The notes under the pieces are model-generated. The model was not told the DNA's origin. It worked only from the letters and a program-made list of their open reading frames with translations, and did no database searches. A stretch of DNA of 27,204 bases from JBCCCJ01 sp039029315. GTDB taxonomy: Bacteria > Bacteroidota > Bacteroidia > J057. The stretch covers positions 1-27,204 of the forward strand of contig JBCCGK010000135.1 of assembly GCA_039029315.1 (NCBI GenBank), written 5' to 3'. The position numbers and the translations under genes were made by a program. Positions 25,787 to 27,204 of this stretch are shown piece after piece; positions within the stretch are counted from its first letter, which is position 1; each line of letters begins with the position of its first letter.

Positions 25787-26239
25787 ATGAAAAAAATACC
25801 GTATTTATTATTGTTAGGAATATTTTTTACAATTTCCTGCCAAAATACATCCAATGACACAACAAAACGTGCTCACATGAATAGCGATTCCCTGTTACAG
25901 CAGTACAACATAAGTATTCCCACAGAGGCAAGTAATTTTCAGGCCTATACTGAAGATGGGATAGATCATGCGGTTTGGGTTTACTTTGACCTTCCAGTAA
26001 CGAAAACAGAGGCGTTCATCCTCAACAATCATTTGACGGAACACCTGAATCCTGAGTTCCGAGCGATGAGGAATTTTCATTTACGTACTCAAGCGTGGTG
26101 GACACCCGATGCTTACGAGAATTTTCGCTCAGGAAGCTTACAACAAGAATCCGTCAAGCCTTTTTATGGCCTTAGCTTCCTCATCGGCGAAAAGAACGAA
26201 CAAACGAATGCTGTTTTTCTTTTTGTTACTTCCTTATAG
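25787..26239 (+). CDS. Small lipoprotein, possible immunity protein
   Basis: A 150-residue protein with a lipoprotein signal: MKKIPYLLLLGIFF followed by TISC, with Cys18 as the lipid-modified residue. There is no acidic or charged cluster right after the Cys, so retention in the inner leaflet of the outer membrane or in the periplasm is possible. The mature part is a compact alpha/beta region (EDGIDHAVWVYFDLPVTKTEAFILNNHL, then KPFYGLSFLIGE) with no known catalytic motif. The gene starts 4 bp after the putative toxin and is surely co-transcribed, making a periplasmic immunity role the simplest reading. An unrelated small lipoprotein is the alternative. I do not recognise its family. Confidence 0.65.
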   Translation: MKKIPYLLLLGIFFTISCQNTSNDTTKRAHMNSDSLLQQYNISIPTEASNFQAYTEDGIDHAVWVYFDLPVTKTEAFILNNHLTEHLNPEFRAMRNFHLRTQAWWTPDAYENFRSGSLQQESVKPFYGLSFLIGEKNEQTNAVFLFVTSL

Positions 26240-26338
26240 CAAGTTCTCCTATTCAAGCTCGCCTAGTTGCCTAATGGAATGTCAACAGGTCCCATCAGTC
26301 TGATCGAACTACAGCCTGACGGTCCAGCCACAAAGAAT

Positions 26339-26923
26339 TCAGTTCATATGTCTATACTCTGAAGGACTCTTTCCCGTCTTTGATTTAAACAATCTGCTGA
26401 AATGCTGAACATATTCGAATCCTAACTCATAGGCGACTTCGCTAACCGTATCATCCGTACTGAGCAGCAAGGTTTTCGCCTTTTCAATTAGGTAGGAATG
26501 AATGTGGTCTTTTGCACTTCTGCCTGTTTCCAGTTTCAACAGATCACTCAAATAGCTCCCTGACATATGGAGGGCTCTTCCGCATTGGGTGACAGTTGGG
26601 AGTCCGGTATTCTTCAATTCGTCCGAGGAGAAATAGTCTTCAAGAAACTTCTCGAATCGCGTGATGAAATCCTTACTGAGATTGGAACGTGTATAAAATT
26701 GGCGATCAAAATATCTGCGACAATATTTGAGAAAGGTATGCAGGTTGGCAATGATTAGTTCCTGTGAATGTTTGTCTACATTTTGCTGCAATTCGATTTC
26801 GATTTTTTTGACCAAATCTGTCAGCAATTGTTTCTCCTTCTCAGACACATGTAAGGCTTCATTGATATCATAGTCAAAAAATGAATAATTCTGAGTTTGA
26901 CTTTGTCCAAAATGGAAATTCAA
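26339..26923 (-). pseudogene. AraC-family regulator, N-terminally truncated
   Basis: A 194-codon open frame encoding the C-terminal portion of an AraC-type transcription regulator. The DNA-binding part (about residues 100-194) has both HTHs, CGRALHMSGSYLSDLLKLETGRS and DTVSEVAYELGFEYVQHFSRLFKSKTGKSPSEY. Upstream is the NYSFFDYDINEALHVSEKEK hinge typical of Bacteroidota members, which are usually about 290-310 residues. The sensory N-terminal half is missing. The frame starts at a TTG (26923), an in-frame TAA lies three codons further upstream, and no ATG occurs until about residue 120. The missing part would lie where the 24-bp repeat array and the dispersed repeat begin, so the gene was probably cut by a rearrangement there. 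Translation of a short product is not excluded. Confidence 0.75.
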
Positions 26924-26983
26924 ATCTCTTTACCGTACACTTTTACCAGTTTAGGCGAGCTGGCCCCCAAAATTCGGCAGCCC

Positions 26984-27079
26984 ACCAGACCAACCGATTG
27001 GCAGCGCACCAGACCATCCGATCGGCAGCGCACCAGACCAACCGATTGGCAGCGCACCAGACCAACCGATCGGCGGTTT
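26984..27079 (+). repeat. 24-bp tandem repeat array
   Basis: Three complete 24-bp units (26984-27007, 27008-27031, 27032-27055) and a partial fourth merging into the dispersed repeat. A partial unit (CGGCAGCCC) precedes the first. Each unit begins ACCAGACC, has a palindromic CCGATTGG or CCGATCGG core and ends GGCAGCGC. There are no spacers between units, so it is not a CRISPR array. The left window end starts with the same unit edge, so a matching array probably precedes it. Frames through it (TRPTDWQR repeats) are artefacts of periodicity. Confidence 0.9.
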
Positions 27080-27204
27080 TTACTCAACTTTTTGCCGCCA
27101 AAAAGTTGCAAAGAAATCTAAAAACAAAGGAAAATAAAAAGTGTACAGTTGTGAATAAATTTTCAATGAGAATTAATCAACATCACCTAAAAACAGCGAA
27201 GTTC
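27067..27204 (+). repeat. Dispersed direct repeat, right copy
   Basis: The second copy of the 138-base element found at 1-138, same orientation, 136 of 138 bases identical. It is entered directly from the tandem array. Its internal hairpin (27084-27109) keeps ten of the eleven base pairs; the change at 27084 removes the outermost pair. The window ends inside the copy, so its true length is unknown. Confidence 0.95.

Noticed and set aside
26984..27079. Possible CRISPR array
   Set aside because: Units abut without spacers, and no cas genes are present.
26897..27121. Frames with TRPTDWQR repeats on both strands at the right end
   Set aside because: The periodic residues simply reflect the 24-bp DNA repeat, and both strands are open for the same reason.
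1..27204. Complete circular plasmid or phage with terminal overlap
   Set aside because: The two end copies differ at two bases, and no replication, partition, capsid or integrase gene is present.

Overview
The window looks like chromosomal DNA from a member of the Bacteroidota, most plausibly the Saprospiria (Haliscomenobacter/Lewinella-like). This rests on two secreted proteins with type IX secretion (T9SS) C-terminal sorting domains, nine SprB-type repeats in one of them, a general lack of Shine-Dalgarno sequences, a Bacteroidota-type lipoprotein and Bacteroidota-style regulators. The genus is inference. Sampled 60-base lines of most of the window are close to half G+C; the 21.9-24.8 kb segment is much lower.

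Layout. (1) 1-262: one copy of a dispersed repeat carrying a strong hairpin. (2) 263-4267: a large secreted SprB-repeat/T9SS protein. (3) 4384-12081: five tightly packed or overlapping genes forming a MoxR-vWA-beta-propeller (bpX-type) ternary system: a small partner, a RavA-like MoxR AAA+ ATPase, a second small partner, a degenerate vWA protein, and a TPR/propeller protein. (4) 12144-14383, minus strand: a Tat-exported galactonate-dehydratase-like enolase and a putative regulator. (5) 14572-15267: a small T9SS protein, divergent from that regulator across a near-perfect 22-bp palindrome. (6) 15280-16821, minus: a helical-repeat protein of unknown role. (7) 16969-21628: a candidate defence/conflict cassette with a small HTH-like protein, a TIR protein with a C-terminal tag, a large protein with the same tag at its N-terminus followed by a decayed STAND-like NTPase core, and a second TIR protein with an EAD11-like C-terminus. 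(8) 21911-24806: an AT-rich insert with an OLD-family ATPase-TOPRIM nuclease and a PD-(D/E)xK nuclease. (9) 24820-26239: a putative toxin and a 4-bp-spaced lipoprotein that could be its immunity protein. (10) 26339-26923, minus: an AraC regulator lacking its N-terminal part. (11) 26984-27204: a 24-bp tandem repeat array running into a second copy of the left-end repeat.

Most interesting is 17.5-21.6 kb. A TIR effector and the next protein share a 17-19 residue glycine/asparagine beta-type tag, at the C-terminus of one and the N-terminus of the other. This is the layout known for NLR-associated amyloid signalling motifs in bacteria. Here the receptor-like protein appears to have lost its Walker A, so nucleotide-driven switching may be absent. 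I recognise no named system with this composition. The OLD/PD-(D/E)xK pair is a second unnamed candidate antiviral module, so 17-25 kb reads as a small defence island next to a toxin/immunity pair. No transposase, integrase, tRNA, rRNA or CRISPR array was seen.
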